Of a stretch of DNA of 33,974 nt, positions 1 to 7,707 are shown one piece after another. The notes beneath the pieces were generated by a model. That model worked only from the letters and a program-made list of their open reading frames with translations. It was not told the DNA's origin and searched no databases. The first letter of the stretch is position 1. Every line of letters starts with the position of its first letter. A program made the translations under genes and the position numbers. Source of the stretch: CAZHRJ01 sp964534765 (GTDB lineage: Bacteria > Lindowbacteria > 2-12-FULL-62-27); contig CAZHRJ010000014.1 in the NCBI GenBank assembly GCA_964534765.1, positions 1-33,974 of the forward strand, read 5' to 3'.

Positions 1-622
1 AAGCGGCGTGGATGGAGAGGACATCGGAATCCTGGACGAGATCCGGCAAATGTTTGACAATTTTTGCGCCGCTGTTGCCCGGCGATCGGACGTACGGATC
101 GTAGGCCAGAACCCTCATCCCCAAATTTCGTAGAAGCCGGGCGACCGTCATTCCAATCCGGCCCAATCCGACAATTCCAAGAGTCTTGCCGGCGATTTGC
201 CCGCCGATGAATCGATTCCGGTCCCAGCCGCCGGCGGTGAGGTGGTGATGGGCGAGGTGGATGTTGCGCGCGAGGCAGAAGAGGAGCGCGAGAGTATGTT
301 CAGCGGTGGGGCGGGTGTGGGTTCCGTGGAGATGGACGACGCGGATTTGTTGATTGCGGGCGTCCTCAAGATCGATGTGATCGACGCCGGTGGTGGCGCT
401 GGCGATGAGTTTGAGACGCGGGGCGGAGCGAATCAATTGACGATCCAGGATGGTCTCGACTCGAATCACTACAATGTCCGCCAGGGGCAGTTCCCGGCGG
501 AGCCGCCCGCGGTCCGGCGCGCCAATCGTCACGCGGCCGACTTTACCCAGCCGGCGCAGTACAGTCTGAAAATAGGCCGGCTCGGTCACGAGAATATTCG
601 GCCGCCGGGCGGATGATCCCAT
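1..622 (-). CDS. D-isomer-specific 2-hydroxyacid dehydrogenase (phosphoglycerate dehydrogenase-like), partial
   Basis: This is the N-terminal 207 residues of a D-2-hydroxyacid dehydrogenase, an NAD-dependent cytosolic enzyme family that includes SerA (3-phosphoglycerate to 3-phosphohydroxypyruvate, first step of serine synthesis). The protein opens with a short beta strand (ILVTEPAYF). It continues into the substrate-domain segment LIASATTGVDHIDL and the helix before the nucleotide domain (TAEHTLALLFCLARN). It reaches the Rossmann motif GIVGLGRIG (GxGxxG) and the following acidic turn YDPY. The gene runs off the left edge before the catalytic Arg, Glu and His, so the substrate cannot be judged. 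Start ATG at 622 is chosen because the conserved first strand follows directly. An in-frame ATG at 655 is an alternative, and neither has a clear ribosome-binding site. It is transcribed away from the cyclase-like gene at 801. Confidence 0.88.
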   Translation of the reverse strand, partial: MGSSARRPNILVTEPAYFQTVLRRLGKVGRVTIGAPDRGRLRRELPLADIVVIRVETILDRQLIRSAPRLKLIASATTGVDHIDLEDARNQQIRVVHLHGTHTRPTAEHTLALLFCLARNIHLAHHHLTAGGWDRNRFIGGQIAGKTLGIVGLGRIGMTVARLLRNLGMRVLAYDPYVRSPGNSGAKIVKHLPDLVQDSDVLSIHAA

Positions 623-727
623 CCATGCGCCCGCGCCGGTTTCCCCAGCATCCATCGACGGAAATTGGAACACAGAATCCATTCGAGCACAACCTCGGCC
701 CCCGAACGAAGATCCGCTTGCGAAATC

Positions 728-756
728 TTGCCGGGCCGGGGTCTTTAGGGTATACT
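728..756 (+). promoter_or_regulatory. Predicted sigma-70-type promoter for the cyclase-like gene
   Basis: TTGCCG (728-733), a 17-base spacer and TATACT (751-756) lie 45 bases before the ATG at 801. A ribosome-binding site (GGGAGGA, about 787-793) precedes the start. It lies in the divergent gap next to the dehydrogenase gene. Confidence 0.6.
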
Positions 757-800
757 ATGCCCCTTCGAGAGCGGATTTGCGGTAAAGGGAGGAATTTGTC

Positions 801-1907
801 ATGGCCGAACAACGAATGCTGGATTCGTCGGCATTCCATCCCGCCACGCCCTCGGACGATTCAACGGGTCCGGGCCTGACGGAACTTCTGAAGCAGAAAG
901 TTGAGCTGGACGACAAGATCCAGGAGCAGTTTTACCGCGAAAAGACGTTCATGGCGATTGATGTGCGGAAATCCTCCGAAATGAAAAAGGGCAAAAACAA
1001 GGACGATATTTTTCTCACTTTCGATTCCTACCACAAGCTGATCCACAAACACTCCGAGGAAAACGCCGGCCAGGTCCACGAAACCGCCGGCGACGGCATC
1101 ATGTGCGTCTTCGACTCCGCCGACTGCGCGGTCAAGGCCGCGATCGGGATCATCACGGCGTTGCCCGATTTCAATCAGACGGAAAACCGGCTCAAGACTC
1201 CCCTGGTCCTCCGGATCGGCCTCAACAGCGGCCGGGTACTGATCGACGAGAGGAGGAGCATCGGGGAGCTTTTCGATTCGGTCATCGACATTGCCGGTCA
1301 TCTCCAGAAGGAGGGCCGCGGGGGTGACATCATGATCACCCAGGCCACCCACAACGCGCTGTCCGAAAAGGGTCTCTTCAAGAAGGACAAATTTTGGGAA
1401 TCCAAACAGATCCAGTTGTATCGCTATGCTCTCCAGGCCGGCCCGCTGGCGGACGCGACCGACTCGGATGCCGCCGAATCAGCGCCGGAAGAATTCAGGG
1501 GCATGGAAAAATTTCTGCCCATTCTCGACATCAGCCGCGGCAAGTCATTCCGGGAGATTGGCGTGAACGGTCTCGTCTGGGTGAAACGGCCGGGCGGCGC
1601 GGTTGCGGAGGGCCGGGTTATCGAGAGGCGTCCGGAGGGGGATTTTGGCGTGATCGTTGTTGAACTACCCGATGGGACGCAGGCTGAGGCCAGAATCCGG
1701 ACGTCATTGCGTCTCTGTGGAAGCTTTGAGCGCGCCCAGATCCTTGCGGGCAAAACCCTCCCGGCGCCGGAATTTCAGCGGCGCACCGCGGAGGCCATTG
1801 GAGCCAGCGGCGTGGAGAATCAGGAGATGAAGACCTACATTCTGATCGCCGCGATTGGCATTGGCGCCTTGTTTTTTCTAATCCTTATTGTACTCCTGAT
1901 CAAGTAG
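801..1907 (+). CDS. Class III adenylate/guanylate cyclase-like protein with C-terminal membrane anchor
   Basis: The 368-residue protein carries a class III nucleotide cyclase homology domain at about residues 48-190. First metal-binding Asp: D54 in FMAIDVRKSS. Second: D98 in AGDGIMCVF. The conserved RIGLNSGRV strand lies at 138-146. At the catalytic helix the usual VNxAxRL pattern reads VIDIAGHL, so the transition-state Asn is Asp163 and the Arg is His167. Cyclase activity is therefore doubtful, and a nucleotide-binding or regulatory role is possible. Residues 235-330 hold a small beta-rich domain I do not recognise. Residues 345-367 are a single hydrophobic segment ending in LLIK with no soluble tail, typical of a tail-anchored inner-membrane protein with the domain in the cytosol. 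A good ribosome-binding site sits 7 bases before the ATG. It appears to be a single-gene transcript. Confidence 0.85.
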   Translation: MAEQRMLDSSAFHPATPSDDSTGPGLTELLKQKVELDDKIQEQFYREKTFMAIDVRKSSEMKKGKNKDDIFLTFDSYHKLIHKHSEENAGQVHETAGDGIMCVFDSADCAVKAAIGIITALPDFNQTENRLKTPLVLRIGLNSGRVLIDERRSIGELFDSVIDIAGHLQKEGRGGDIMITQATHNALSEKGLFKKDKFWESKQIQLYRYALQAGPLADATDSDAAESAPEEFRGMEKFLPILDISRGKSFREIGVNGLVWVKRPGGAVAEGRVIERRPEGDFGVIVVELPDGTQAEARIRTSLRLCGSFERAQILAGKTLPAPEFQRRTAEAIGASGVENQEMKTYILIAAIGIGALFFLILIVLLIK

Positions 1908-2120
1908 TCGATCCCGAGCAACTTCCCGCGTCTCTTAGTCGGCGATTCTGTGTACCGCCGGCCGACCAGGGGATTTCAAGCCGCCTGACGGACAGGCTCG
2001 GGATGCCTCAATTTTACCTGCGGATTTTCAAGCCCTCCGGGAAGCCGCCTTGCGCCGCCAGTCACACAGGCTCTTGGTCGTGACTCGATGCTGGCCGCAG
2101 AAATCCCCTGCTATCCCCTG

Positions 2121-2324
2121 TCAAACGGAAAGAATTTCGTTACACCCCACAGTGATCGTAAAAGCTCCGTGAACTCCCCCCGCAGACTGAGCATGTCGTT
2201 TTTTTTGAATCCGTCGAAGTTCGACGATTCGGGCATGGGGATCACCGTATACCCCCTTGAATTTGGCTTGGGCTCGAAATCCAGGAAAGCTGTACAACTC
2301 CGCGAATGTGCGTTTGGTTTTCAT
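2121..2324 (-). CDS. Small hypothetical protein (67 aa), doubtful
   Basis: The protein starts MKTKRTFAELYSFPGF and is rich in Lys and Arg in its first 45 residues (ARIVELRRIQKKRH). From memory, short predicted proteins with this RTFAELYSFPGFRA opening recur in many environmental genomes, often in gene-poor regions. Their function is unknown and some may be spurious. A TACAAT box lies upstream on the same strand, but no clear ribosome-binding site is present. A competing plus-strand frame (2323-2544) starts where this one starts. I rank it only slightly above a chance ORF. Confidence 0.35.
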   Translation of the reverse strand: MKTKRTFAELYSFPGFRAQAKFKGVYGDPHARIVELRRIQKKRHAQSAGGVHGAFTITVGCNEILSV

Positions 2325-2740
2325 GATGAAGTGGATTGTACAACTTTTCCGGCGTCATCGGCAGTCTCATCTCTCCATGCTCCAGCATATTATGATTCAC
2401 AACCTCGAAAATTCACCCACAGGAAAACCGGAAGAGGCGTTTTTTGTTCCTCTGACCTCTGCGGAAGTGCGTAAACTCGAAGCCGCCAAGCTGGTGGTCC
2501 ATAAAAAAATGGCGATTCCCGGCGCAGGCAAACCGATACGGTAGACGAACTTTTTCACTTGGGCGAAAATTATTACGTGTGCGGCGCAGTTCGTCACGGG
2601 ATCACAAAACAGTTCACTTTGCCACTTGGCACCGGGTAGTAGTGCCCAACACGGAAGTTCGGGTGGGATCGCCTTTTAGTAGCGGGCAGCGATGGCCGCA
2701 ATGGATCGATTGAATCCAAAGCCGGAATTTCTCGTTTGAG

Positions 2741-2770
2741 TTGACTGGCCCTCGCTGACTAGAGTATAAG
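2741..2770 (+). promoter_or_regulatory. Predicted promoter upstream of tRNA-Tyr
   Basis: TTGACT (2741-2746), an 18-base spacer and TATAAG (2765-2770) form a strong sigma-70-like pair on the tRNA strand. It lies about 165 bases before the mature tRNA, so it would give a long leader. A closer TATGAT at 2915-2920 lacks a well-spaced -35 element. Confidence 0.5.
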
Positions 2771-2935
2771 GGCTGGGTACCGAGCAAACATTATTCTCGA
2801 AATAAGTTCGAAAAGTTTACAATTCTTTTACGCGCGCGTACTGGAAAAACTGGATACCAAATGGATACAAAACATGATTCCAGAAATAATATGGTTGCCT
2901 TGGAACAATTAGATTATGATGGACTTGACCGGTTC

Positions 2936-3018
2936 GGGGAGGTGCTCCAGTGGACAACGAGAGCAGACTGTAAATCTGCCGCCTCACGGCTACGGAGGTT
3001 CGAATCCTCCCCTCCCCA
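2936..3018 (+). tRNA. tRNA-Tyr (anticodon GTA)
   Basis: The sequence folds into a class II tRNA. Acceptor stem GGGGAGG pairs with CCTCCCC. The anticodon stem GCAGA/TCTGC encloses CTGTAAA with anticodon GTA. A long variable arm has a GCC/GGC stem, and the T arm is GGAGG-TTCGAAT-CCTCC. The discriminator base is A at 3018. The 3' CCA is not encoded and must be added after transcription. The long variable arm and GTA anticodon are as expected for bacterial tRNA-Tyr. Confidence 0.97.
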
Positions 3019-3053
3019 ATTGATAGCCGGTCGCGGGAGTCGGAACAAAAAAT

Positions 3054-3914
3054 ATGATGATCCGCAACAGCGGCCGTCTCGATCATTCGATCCTCCGCCG
3101 CTCCGATCCTTCCGGATGTCCCGGATTATTGGAAACCTTTATCTGCGCCGGCGGCCGGGCTCCCTTTTGGGCCGAACACTGGGCACGCCTGGTTCGATCG
3201 GCCCGGCGGCTCGGCATTATCCTGCCGGCGCGGATGAAGCCCATTTTGGAATCGCAGATCGGCGAGCTGGGCCCGCACCCGCACCGGGGTCGGATCACGC
3301 TTTATCCGAATGGCCGATACGAGCTTTCGATAGAGTCCTACGACGCCCGCGAATTGATGCGGACGCACCCGCGATCGCACGCAGTTGTGTGTTCGCCGGC
3401 GCCGAGGGGCTATCCCGGCCCGTTTTCCGGGATGAAGACAACGCGCCGTGCGGATCTCGACAGAATTTTTGCGCGTGTGAGGCAGGCGGGGATGGATGAC
3501 GCCATATTATTTATTCCCGAGCGACCCGCATCAAAATCGGTTGTCTACGAAACCACCCGCGGGAACCTTTTCTGGATCCGGAATCGGATTGTCCATACGC
3601 CTCACTGGAAACTGGGATGCCTGCCGGGCGTGATGAGAGGGTGGGTCATCCGGCAATGCCGCCAATGGAACATCGCGGTTCGGGAAGGCCGAAACACACT
3701 TGCGGACATTCAAGACAGCGACGCGGTATTTCGGACCAACGCGCTGATTGGCGTCGCCCCCATCGGGGCCATCCGTGGACTGGGCCGGTGGGCGACCGAA
3801 CATCCGCTGATCCGGCGACTTCGGCGGGCGATTCGGGAAAAAATCACCGGAGGGACCGGCGCAGCCGGCGGATTTCGCCGCGGAGCGCCGATTCCGGATC
3901 GATTCCCCGCCTGA
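3054..3914 (+). CDS. Class IV aminotransferase (branched-chain aminotransferase / aminodeoxychorismate lyase family)
   Basis: This is a 286-residue PLP enzyme of fold-type IV, the family of IlvE, Dat and PabC. The PLP lysine is probably K128 in GMKTTRR. It is followed by the helix leading to GMDDAILF, as in the family's KSTNYL...GADEALLL region. The C-terminal half carries the hallmark VYETTRGNLFWI (Glu166 for the pyridine nitrogen), then GCLPGVMRGWVIR and TNALIGVAPI. I cannot assign the substrate. The divergent N-terminus and short length fit a PabC-like lyase or an uncharacterised aminotransferase better than a classical IlvE. It begins 35 bases after the tRNA and ends tail-to-tail with mazG, overlapping it by 71 bases. 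The paired ATG codons at 3054 and 3057 leave the exact start open. A weak GGGAG lies upstream. Confidence 0.85.
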   Translation: MMIRNSGRLDHSILRRSDPSGCPGLLETFICAGGRAPFWAEHWARLVRSARRLGIILPARMKPILESQIGELGPHPHRGRITLYPNGRYELSIESYDARELMRTHPRSHAVVCSPAPRGYPGPFSGMKTTRRADLDRIFARVRQAGMDDAILFIPERPASKSVVYETTRGNLFWIRNRIVHTPHWKLGCLPGVMRGWVIRQCRQWNIAVREGRNTLADIQDSDAVFRTNALIGVAPIGAIRGLGRWATEHPLIRRLRRAIREKITGGTGAAGGFRRGAPIPDRFPA

Positions 3915-4461
3915 CCGCCTCCCGGACGATCCGCAAGAGCCGCCGGCCGACGGCGCGCCGCGCCGATTTGGACGCAGGCCGAGAGCGGCGAGTGGCAGGA
4001 ATAAGTCCGGCGCGCGCGGCCTTGTCGAGAATCCGTTTGGCCTGATAGAGGGCGGGCAAATGTCGAGGGACGCCGCCGATGGGATGAGCGCCGGCCGCGG
4101 TTTTCTGTTTTTCCCATCTGGCGAATATTTCGTCCGGCGAAAGATCGGGCCGGGCCGGGCCGAACACATGAGGATGGCGGGAGACATATTTTTCGACGCA
4201 GGTTCGAATAATGGTTTCATATCGTGGCCAGCCCCGGCTCTGTGCCGACCGAATCAGTGAGAGTACGAGAAACAGGAGGTCTCCGATTTCCTCCGCGTAG
4301 TGTTTTCGCCGGCCGGTTTCGATGGCCTCAACCGCTTCATGTGATTCTTCGATGAGTTTGGGCGCGAGACTCAGCGGCGTTTGGGCGCGGTCCCAGTTGC
4401 ATCCGCCCGGACCTTGAAGGACGCGGACGAGCCGTAGGATTTTTTCAGAGTTATTTTTCAT
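3844..4461 (-). CDS. mazG: MazG-family nucleoside triphosphate pyrophosphohydrolase
   Basis: The 205-residue protein matches the MazG N-terminal domain: QGPGGCNWDRAQTPLSL, then the metal-binding helices EESHE (38-42) and EEIGDLLF (57-64), then KYVSRHPHVFG. The family hydrolyses NTPs to NMP and pyrophosphate, for house-cleaning or (p)ppGpp control. Full-length MazG has two such domains and about 260 residues. Here the second is short. RRLLRIVREAVRRGIDPESALR aligns with the usual LFALVNLARxLGIDPExALR, but the acidic metal ligands are replaced by Arg and Ala. ATG 4461 is chosen because the conserved part begins at once. An in-frame GTG at 4488 just after a TATAGT box is an alternative, possibly leaderless, start. 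It is divergent from ruvX. Confidence 0.9.
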   Translation of the reverse strand: MKNNSEKILRLVRVLQGPGGCNWDRAQTPLSLAPKLIEESHEAVEAIETGRRKHYAEEIGDLLFLVLSLIRSAQSRGWPRYETIIRTCVEKYVSRHPHVFGPARPDLSPDEIFARWEKQKTAAGAHPIGGVPRHLPALYQAKRILDKAARAGLIPATRRSRPASKSARRAVGRRLLRIVREAVRRGIDPESALRGEIRRLRRSLR

Positions 4462-4494
4462 TCGAAGAATCGGTTTTGACGTCGGCACGGCGGG

Positions 4495-4523
4495 ACTATA
4501 GCATATTGAAGCCCCGGTCGAAA
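4495..4523 (-). promoter_or_regulatory. Predicted promoter for mazG
   Basis: Reading the minus strand, TTTCGA is followed after 17 bases by TATAGT. The -10 box ends six bases before a GTG codon in frame with mazG, so transcription could begin at or beside that GTG. The -35 match is weak. Confidence 0.4.
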
Positions 4524-4527
4524 TAAG

Positions 4528-4959
4528 ATGGACTTTGGCATGACCCTGATGGCCGTAGATTTCGGCAGCCGGCGCATCGGCATCGCCGTCACCGACACAT
4601 CCGAGCGTCTGGCGTTGTCGGTAGGGACTTTCCGGATCAAATCCGAGTCGGACGGGATCGATCAAATCAGCCGGATGGCGGAGGCCCGCCGTGTCCGGGA
4701 GATCATACTGGGGCTGCCTCTGTCCCATGACGGCGGCGAGACCCAGATGAGCGGCCGCGTTCGGGCGTTTGCCGAGAAGCTGCGCCTGCGCCTGAGTATT
4801 CGGATCACGTTCGAGGACGAGCGGCACACGACGGAGGCCGCGGAAGCGCCGCTGAAAGTTGCGGGACTATCCGGCCGAAAGCGCCGCGGCAAAGTCGACG
4901 CCGGCGCCGCCACGGTTCTGCTGCAGAGCGTTCTTCGGAAAGGTCCTCCCCCCCAATGA
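4528..4959 (+). CDS. ruvX: RuvX/YqgF-family pre-16S rRNA nuclease (Holliday-junction-resolvase fold)
   Basis: This 143-residue RNase-H-fold protein is of the usual YqgF length. The family matures the 5' end of 16S rRNA and was first named as a putative Holliday junction resolvase. Visible motifs are the first strand AVDFGSRRIG with catalytic D11, the LGLP strand (61-64), ITFEDERHTT with E96, and KVDAGAATVLLQ with D124. These give the expected acidic triad. The start could be ATG 4528 or ATG 4540, since the conserved part begins at residue 8. It overlaps mltG by four bases (ATGA), a pairing common in bacteria, and is divergent from mazG with 66 bases between. Confidence 0.93.
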   Translation: MDFGMTLMAVDFGSRRIGIAVTDTSERLALSVGTFRIKSESDGIDQISRMAEARRVREIILGLPLSHDGGETQMSGRVRAFAEKLRLRLSIRITFEDERHTTEAAEAPLKVAGLSGRKRRGKVDAGAATVLLQSVLRKGPPPQ

Positions 4960-5984
4960 CCCGCCGGGGCGTGGCGATACTGGCCGTATCCGTGGCGATG
5001 AGTCTGGGAGCCATCGGGTACGCGATGTATCGCCGGTCCGTGACGCGCCCGATGCCGGAGCTGACCGCGGGCGTGGTTGAGGTGCGCAAGGGCTGGGGCG
5101 TATCGGAGATCGCGAAGGCGGTATTCGGCGTCAATCAGGGCGCGGCGCGGTGGTTCAGGGCGCATGTGATTCTCATCGGCGGCGCGCGAAAGCTGCGAGC
5201 GGGGGAGTACGCGCTGGACAGGGACACGATCGAGACTCTGACAGAGAAGTTGATGGGCGGCAAGGTCATGCTGTACCGGGTGACCGTGTCGGAGGGAGCG
5301 TGGGCGGAGGACATCGCGACGCTGATATCCGGCGCCGGCCTGGCCGGTCGGGCCCGGCTGATGGAATTGATCCGAGATCCGGAATTTGCGCGAACGGTTC
5401 TTGGCCATGACGCGCCGTCACTGGAGGGGTATCTATTTCCGGAGACCTATTATTTTTCAAAGGGAATGACTGAGGAGGATATTCTTCGCGCGTTTGTTGA
5501 GCGATTCAAGGAAAAGACATCGGCACTTGGGGCGTCGGAGACGCTGATCCGGCCGATTCATGAGGTGATCACGCTGGCGTCGATCGTCGAGCGGGAAGCG
5601 CGTGCGGCCGATGAGAGGCCGCTGATCGCGGCGGTCTTTAGAAACCGGGAGCGCCGCCGCATGCCGCTGGAATCCTGCGTGACGGTCGAATACGCCCTGG
5701 GCCGCAAAAAGAGAGTTCTTTCGGACGACGACCTGCGCGTGGATTCGCCCTACAACACCTACCGGCGCGCGGGATTGCCGCCGGGTCCCGTAAGCAATCC
5801 GGGCCTGGCGTCGATTCGCGCCGCGCTGGCGCCGGCGGATACGGACTATTTATTTTTTGTGGCGCGCGGCGACGGCCGGCATTTTTTTTCCCGCACATGG
5901 CCGGAGCATCTGCGGGCGAAAGCGCAGATGAAGCGGAATCGCGCCGTGCTGCGCGGCCTGGCGCGCGGCCCGGCGAAAAAGTGA
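4956..5984 (+). CDS. mltG: Endolytic murein transglycosylase MltG (YceG-like)
   Basis: The 342-residue protein is anchored in the inner membrane by one N-terminal segment (residues 5-24). Its catalytic part lies outside, where MltG cleaves nascent glycan strands and ends their elongation. Family signatures are clear: SLEGYLFPETYYF (155-167), ITLASIVEREA with the catalytic-type Glu212, and SPYNTYRRAGLPPGPVSNPG (264-283). FVARGDGRHFFSRTWPEH follows near the end. The LysM-like region (about 38-100) is present in reduced form. The start overlaps the ruvX stop, so translation is probably coupled. Length and motifs indicate an intact enzyme. Confidence 0.95.
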   Translation: MTRRGVAILAVSVAMSLGAIGYAMYRRSVTRPMPELTAGVVEVRKGWGVSEIAKAVFGVNQGAARWFRAHVILIGGARKLRAGEYALDRDTIETLTEKLMGGKVMLYRVTVSEGAWAEDIATLISGAGLAGRARLMELIRDPEFARTVLGHDAPSLEGYLFPETYYFSKGMTEEDILRAFVERFKEKTSALGASETLIRPIHEVITLASIVEREARAADERPLIAAVFRNRERRRMPLESCVTVEYALGRKKRVLSDDDLRVDSPYNTYRRAGLPPGPVSNPGLASIRAALAPADTDYLFFVARGDGRHFFSRTWPEHLRAKAQMKRNRAVLRGLARGPAKK

Positions 5985-6105
5985 CGGCGCCTCCGCGCGA
6001 CCGGTTCCAGCTGGTCTGGCTTAAATATTCCGCCGGATATGCCGAAAAGATAAACGATGCCGCGGATGTGGCAGGGATGAATCTATTGACGGAGGGCCAA
6101 AGGGT

Positions 6106-7581
6106 TTGAACCGGGGATGGGCATGGGCACTGATTTGCATACTCAGCACCGCCTCGCCGGACGCGGCGCATTCCATTATTGAGAATGGTCTGCTGATGGA
6201 GGGGCCCGCCACCCTGGCCCGCGGCGCCTGGTCGGTCGGTACCTATCTGGAGTTCAGCAGTGGGGCGCAGCCGATCACGGTGAACGGCAGCGTATCCGCA
6301 TCCGGCACCAGCGTACCGGTCAAAGTCGATTCGATTCGCCTGCCGGTAGAGGTCCGGTATGGCCTGTCGGACAATTTCGAGATCGGCGGCGACCTCGGGT
6401 TCGAATCGGACGACGGCGAGCCGGACGGCTCGGTGACCTATTTCAACGGGAGCGGCCTGGAGCATTTGCGTCTGATGGGCAAATGGAATTTTTTCCAGGA
6501 CGTGGCCGGCGTGGCGACGCTGGCGTTTCTGGGCGACAACGAGCTGTATTACGGTCTGGACAGTCTGGATTTTGGTCTCCGGTTTGTCTACGGTCCGCAG
6601 GTGGGCGCTGGGACATTAAATATGAACTTGGGGATGTTGATGAAAAACGGGAGCGCGAGTTTTCGCGGGGCGAACGCGAAGATTCCGTCGACGAGCGAGG
6701 ATTATCAGAATGTTTTCAGCTACGGGATCGGATACATCTATCCCTATTCCGACCGATTCACGGGCGTTTTCGAGTTTACGGGCTCGTCCTCGCCCTACAA
6801 GGGCGGTGGTGGAGTCAACGCGGAGGATTTGATGAGCCTCCAGGTAGGGATGCGGTACGGGTTTACGGAGCAGCTCAATCTGAAAGGCGGGATGGGGGTA
6901 GGGATCGGCGATGGCAGTCCGAATTTTCTGTTCCGGATCGGCATGGACTGGTTGTGGGGCGCTTTTGTATCCACCGTCTCCGAAGCTCCGCCCCAGCGAT
7001 GGGAGCCGTCAGGATCGCCGGGCCGGGAACCGGAGAGAAGAGTGGAGAAGCCCGCCGTTCCAACTCAACCGGAGGAAGAGATGAGCCGTGGAGGAGTCCC
7101 GGCTGCGAGGGGTCAGATTCCGATGGATCGGACGGCGGAAAAAGATCGGATGACCGAGCCCGCGCCGGCGACCTTGGGCACGCCGCCCGAGAGAGTTCCG
7201 CCCGTTCCGGCCGGCCCGACGACCGAGGAGCAGTTGCAGGCGCGGGTGAGGGACGCGGCGGACGCGTTCAATCGCGGGGATCTGGTATCCGCGGCGTCGA
7301 ACTATGAGTCGGCCATTCGATTAAAAGACGGGGACGCGGTATTGCACTACAACCTGGCGACGACGTATTTTCAGATGAAGCGATACGCGGACGCGAAGAC
7401 CTATTTCAAGAACGCGCTGGCGATCAATCCGAACGACGCCGACAGCCGGCTGTATCTGGGCTATACGTATTATTATCTGCAGGACCAGGCGTCGGCGATC
7501 CGGGAGTGGCAAAAAGTACTGGAGATTGACCCGACCAACACGCTGGCCAAAGAAAATCTGAGATCCCTCGGCCTCGAGTAA
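6106..7581 (+). CDS. Secreted beta-barrel-like protein with C-terminal TPR domain (paralogue 1)
   Basis: The 491-residue protein starts at TTG with a good ribosome-binding site (GGAGGG, 9 bases upstream). It opens with a signal peptide ending near SPDAAHS. Residues about 24-285 show alternating aromatic and Gly-rich strands (for example LRLMGKWNFFQDV, YGIGYIYPYSDRF, VGMRYGF), as in outer-membrane beta-barrels. Residues about 290-372 are a Pro- and charge-rich linker. Residues 373-491 form about three TPR repeats ending in SAIREWQKVLEIDP. It most likely sits in the outer membrane with the TPR part in the periplasm as a protein-binding platform. The exact function is not recognised. The next gene is a full-length paralogue of the same architecture. 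Confidence 0.8.
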   Translation: MNRGWAWALICILSTASPDAAHSIIENGLLMEGPATLARGAWSVGTYLEFSSGAQPITVNGSVSASGTSVPVKVDSIRLPVEVRYGLSDNFEIGGDLGFESDDGEPDGSVTYFNGSGLEHLRLMGKWNFFQDVAGVATLAFLGDNELYYGLDSLDFGLRFVYGPQVGAGTLNMNLGMLMKNGSASFRGANAKIPSTSEDYQNVFSYGIGYIYPYSDRFTGVFEFTGSSSPYKGGGGVNAEDLMSLQVGMRYGFTEQLNLKGGMGVGIGDGSPNFLFRIGMDWLWGAFVSTVSEAPPQRWEPSGSPGREPERRVEKPAVPTQPEEEMSRGGVPAARGQIPMDRTAEKDRMTEPAPATLGTPPERVPPVPAGPTTEEQLQARVRDAADAFNRGDLVSAASNYESAIRLKDGDAVLHYNLATTYFQMKRYADAKTYFKNALAINPNDADSRLYLGYTYYYLQDQASAIREWQKVLEIDPTNTLAKENLRSLGLE

Positions 7582-7604
7582 TCCCACCGCCGCGCCGATA
7601 CCCC

Positions 7605-7633
7605 TTGATTCTGTGGAGTGACGCACTTATACC
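7605..7633 (+). promoter_or_regulatory. Predicted promoter between the two paralogues
   Basis: TTGATT (7605-7610), 17 bases, then TATACC (7628-7633). A transcript starting near 7640 would exclude the ATG-less upstream in-frame codons from 7618 and supports ATG 7708 as the start of the second paralogue. Confidence 0.45.
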
Positions 7634-7707
7634 TACGTGAAGCCATGCCGGAGTCGGAAGAAGCCCGCGTGCGGGCGAAGCAGTGGAAACGGGCAAAGAG
7701 GCGGTCG

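Larger units (their letters stand above)
1908..2935. other. Gene-poor, lower-GC stretch of about 1 kb
   Basis: No convincing conserved gene is seen. Base composition between about 2100 and 2900 is visibly richer in A and T than the flanking genes. It contains one doubtful small ORF (2121-2324, minus strand) and a short hairpin (GGCAC/GTGCC near 2628-2646). A promoter-like pair sits before the tRNA gene, and there is a 12-bp alternating palindrome TACGCGCGCGTA at 2829-2840. Two near copies of GGATTTCAAGCC lie at about 1971 and 2022. It may be decayed mobile or laterally acquired DNA, but no transposase is recognisable. Confidence 0.6.

Noticed and set aside
2323..2544. Plus-strand small ORF (73 aa from ATG 2323)
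   Set aside because: No recognisable family, no ribosome-binding site, and it lies head-to-head with the slightly better minus-strand ORF; treated as chance.
2648..2659. AACACGGAAGTT, identical to a stretch of bacterial 5S rRNA
   Set aside because: Only about 12 bases match; the closing helix and other conserved 5S blocks are absent around it.
4462..4827. Upstream 122 codons of the minus-strand frame that contains mazG
   Set aside because: They are antisense to ruvX, lack family similarity, and the MazG homology begins right after ATG 4461.
6483..7307. Long alternative plus-strand frame (274 aa) within the first barrel/TPR gene
   Set aside because: Composition is Arg/Gly/Asp-rich nonsense typical of a shifted GC-rich frame, and the overlapping frame has clear signal peptide and TPR motifs.
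7663..7676. GCCCG-CGTG-CGGGC hairpin before the second paralogue as a terminator
   Set aside because: Short stem, no T-run, and it lies downstream of a predicted promoter inside the leader.
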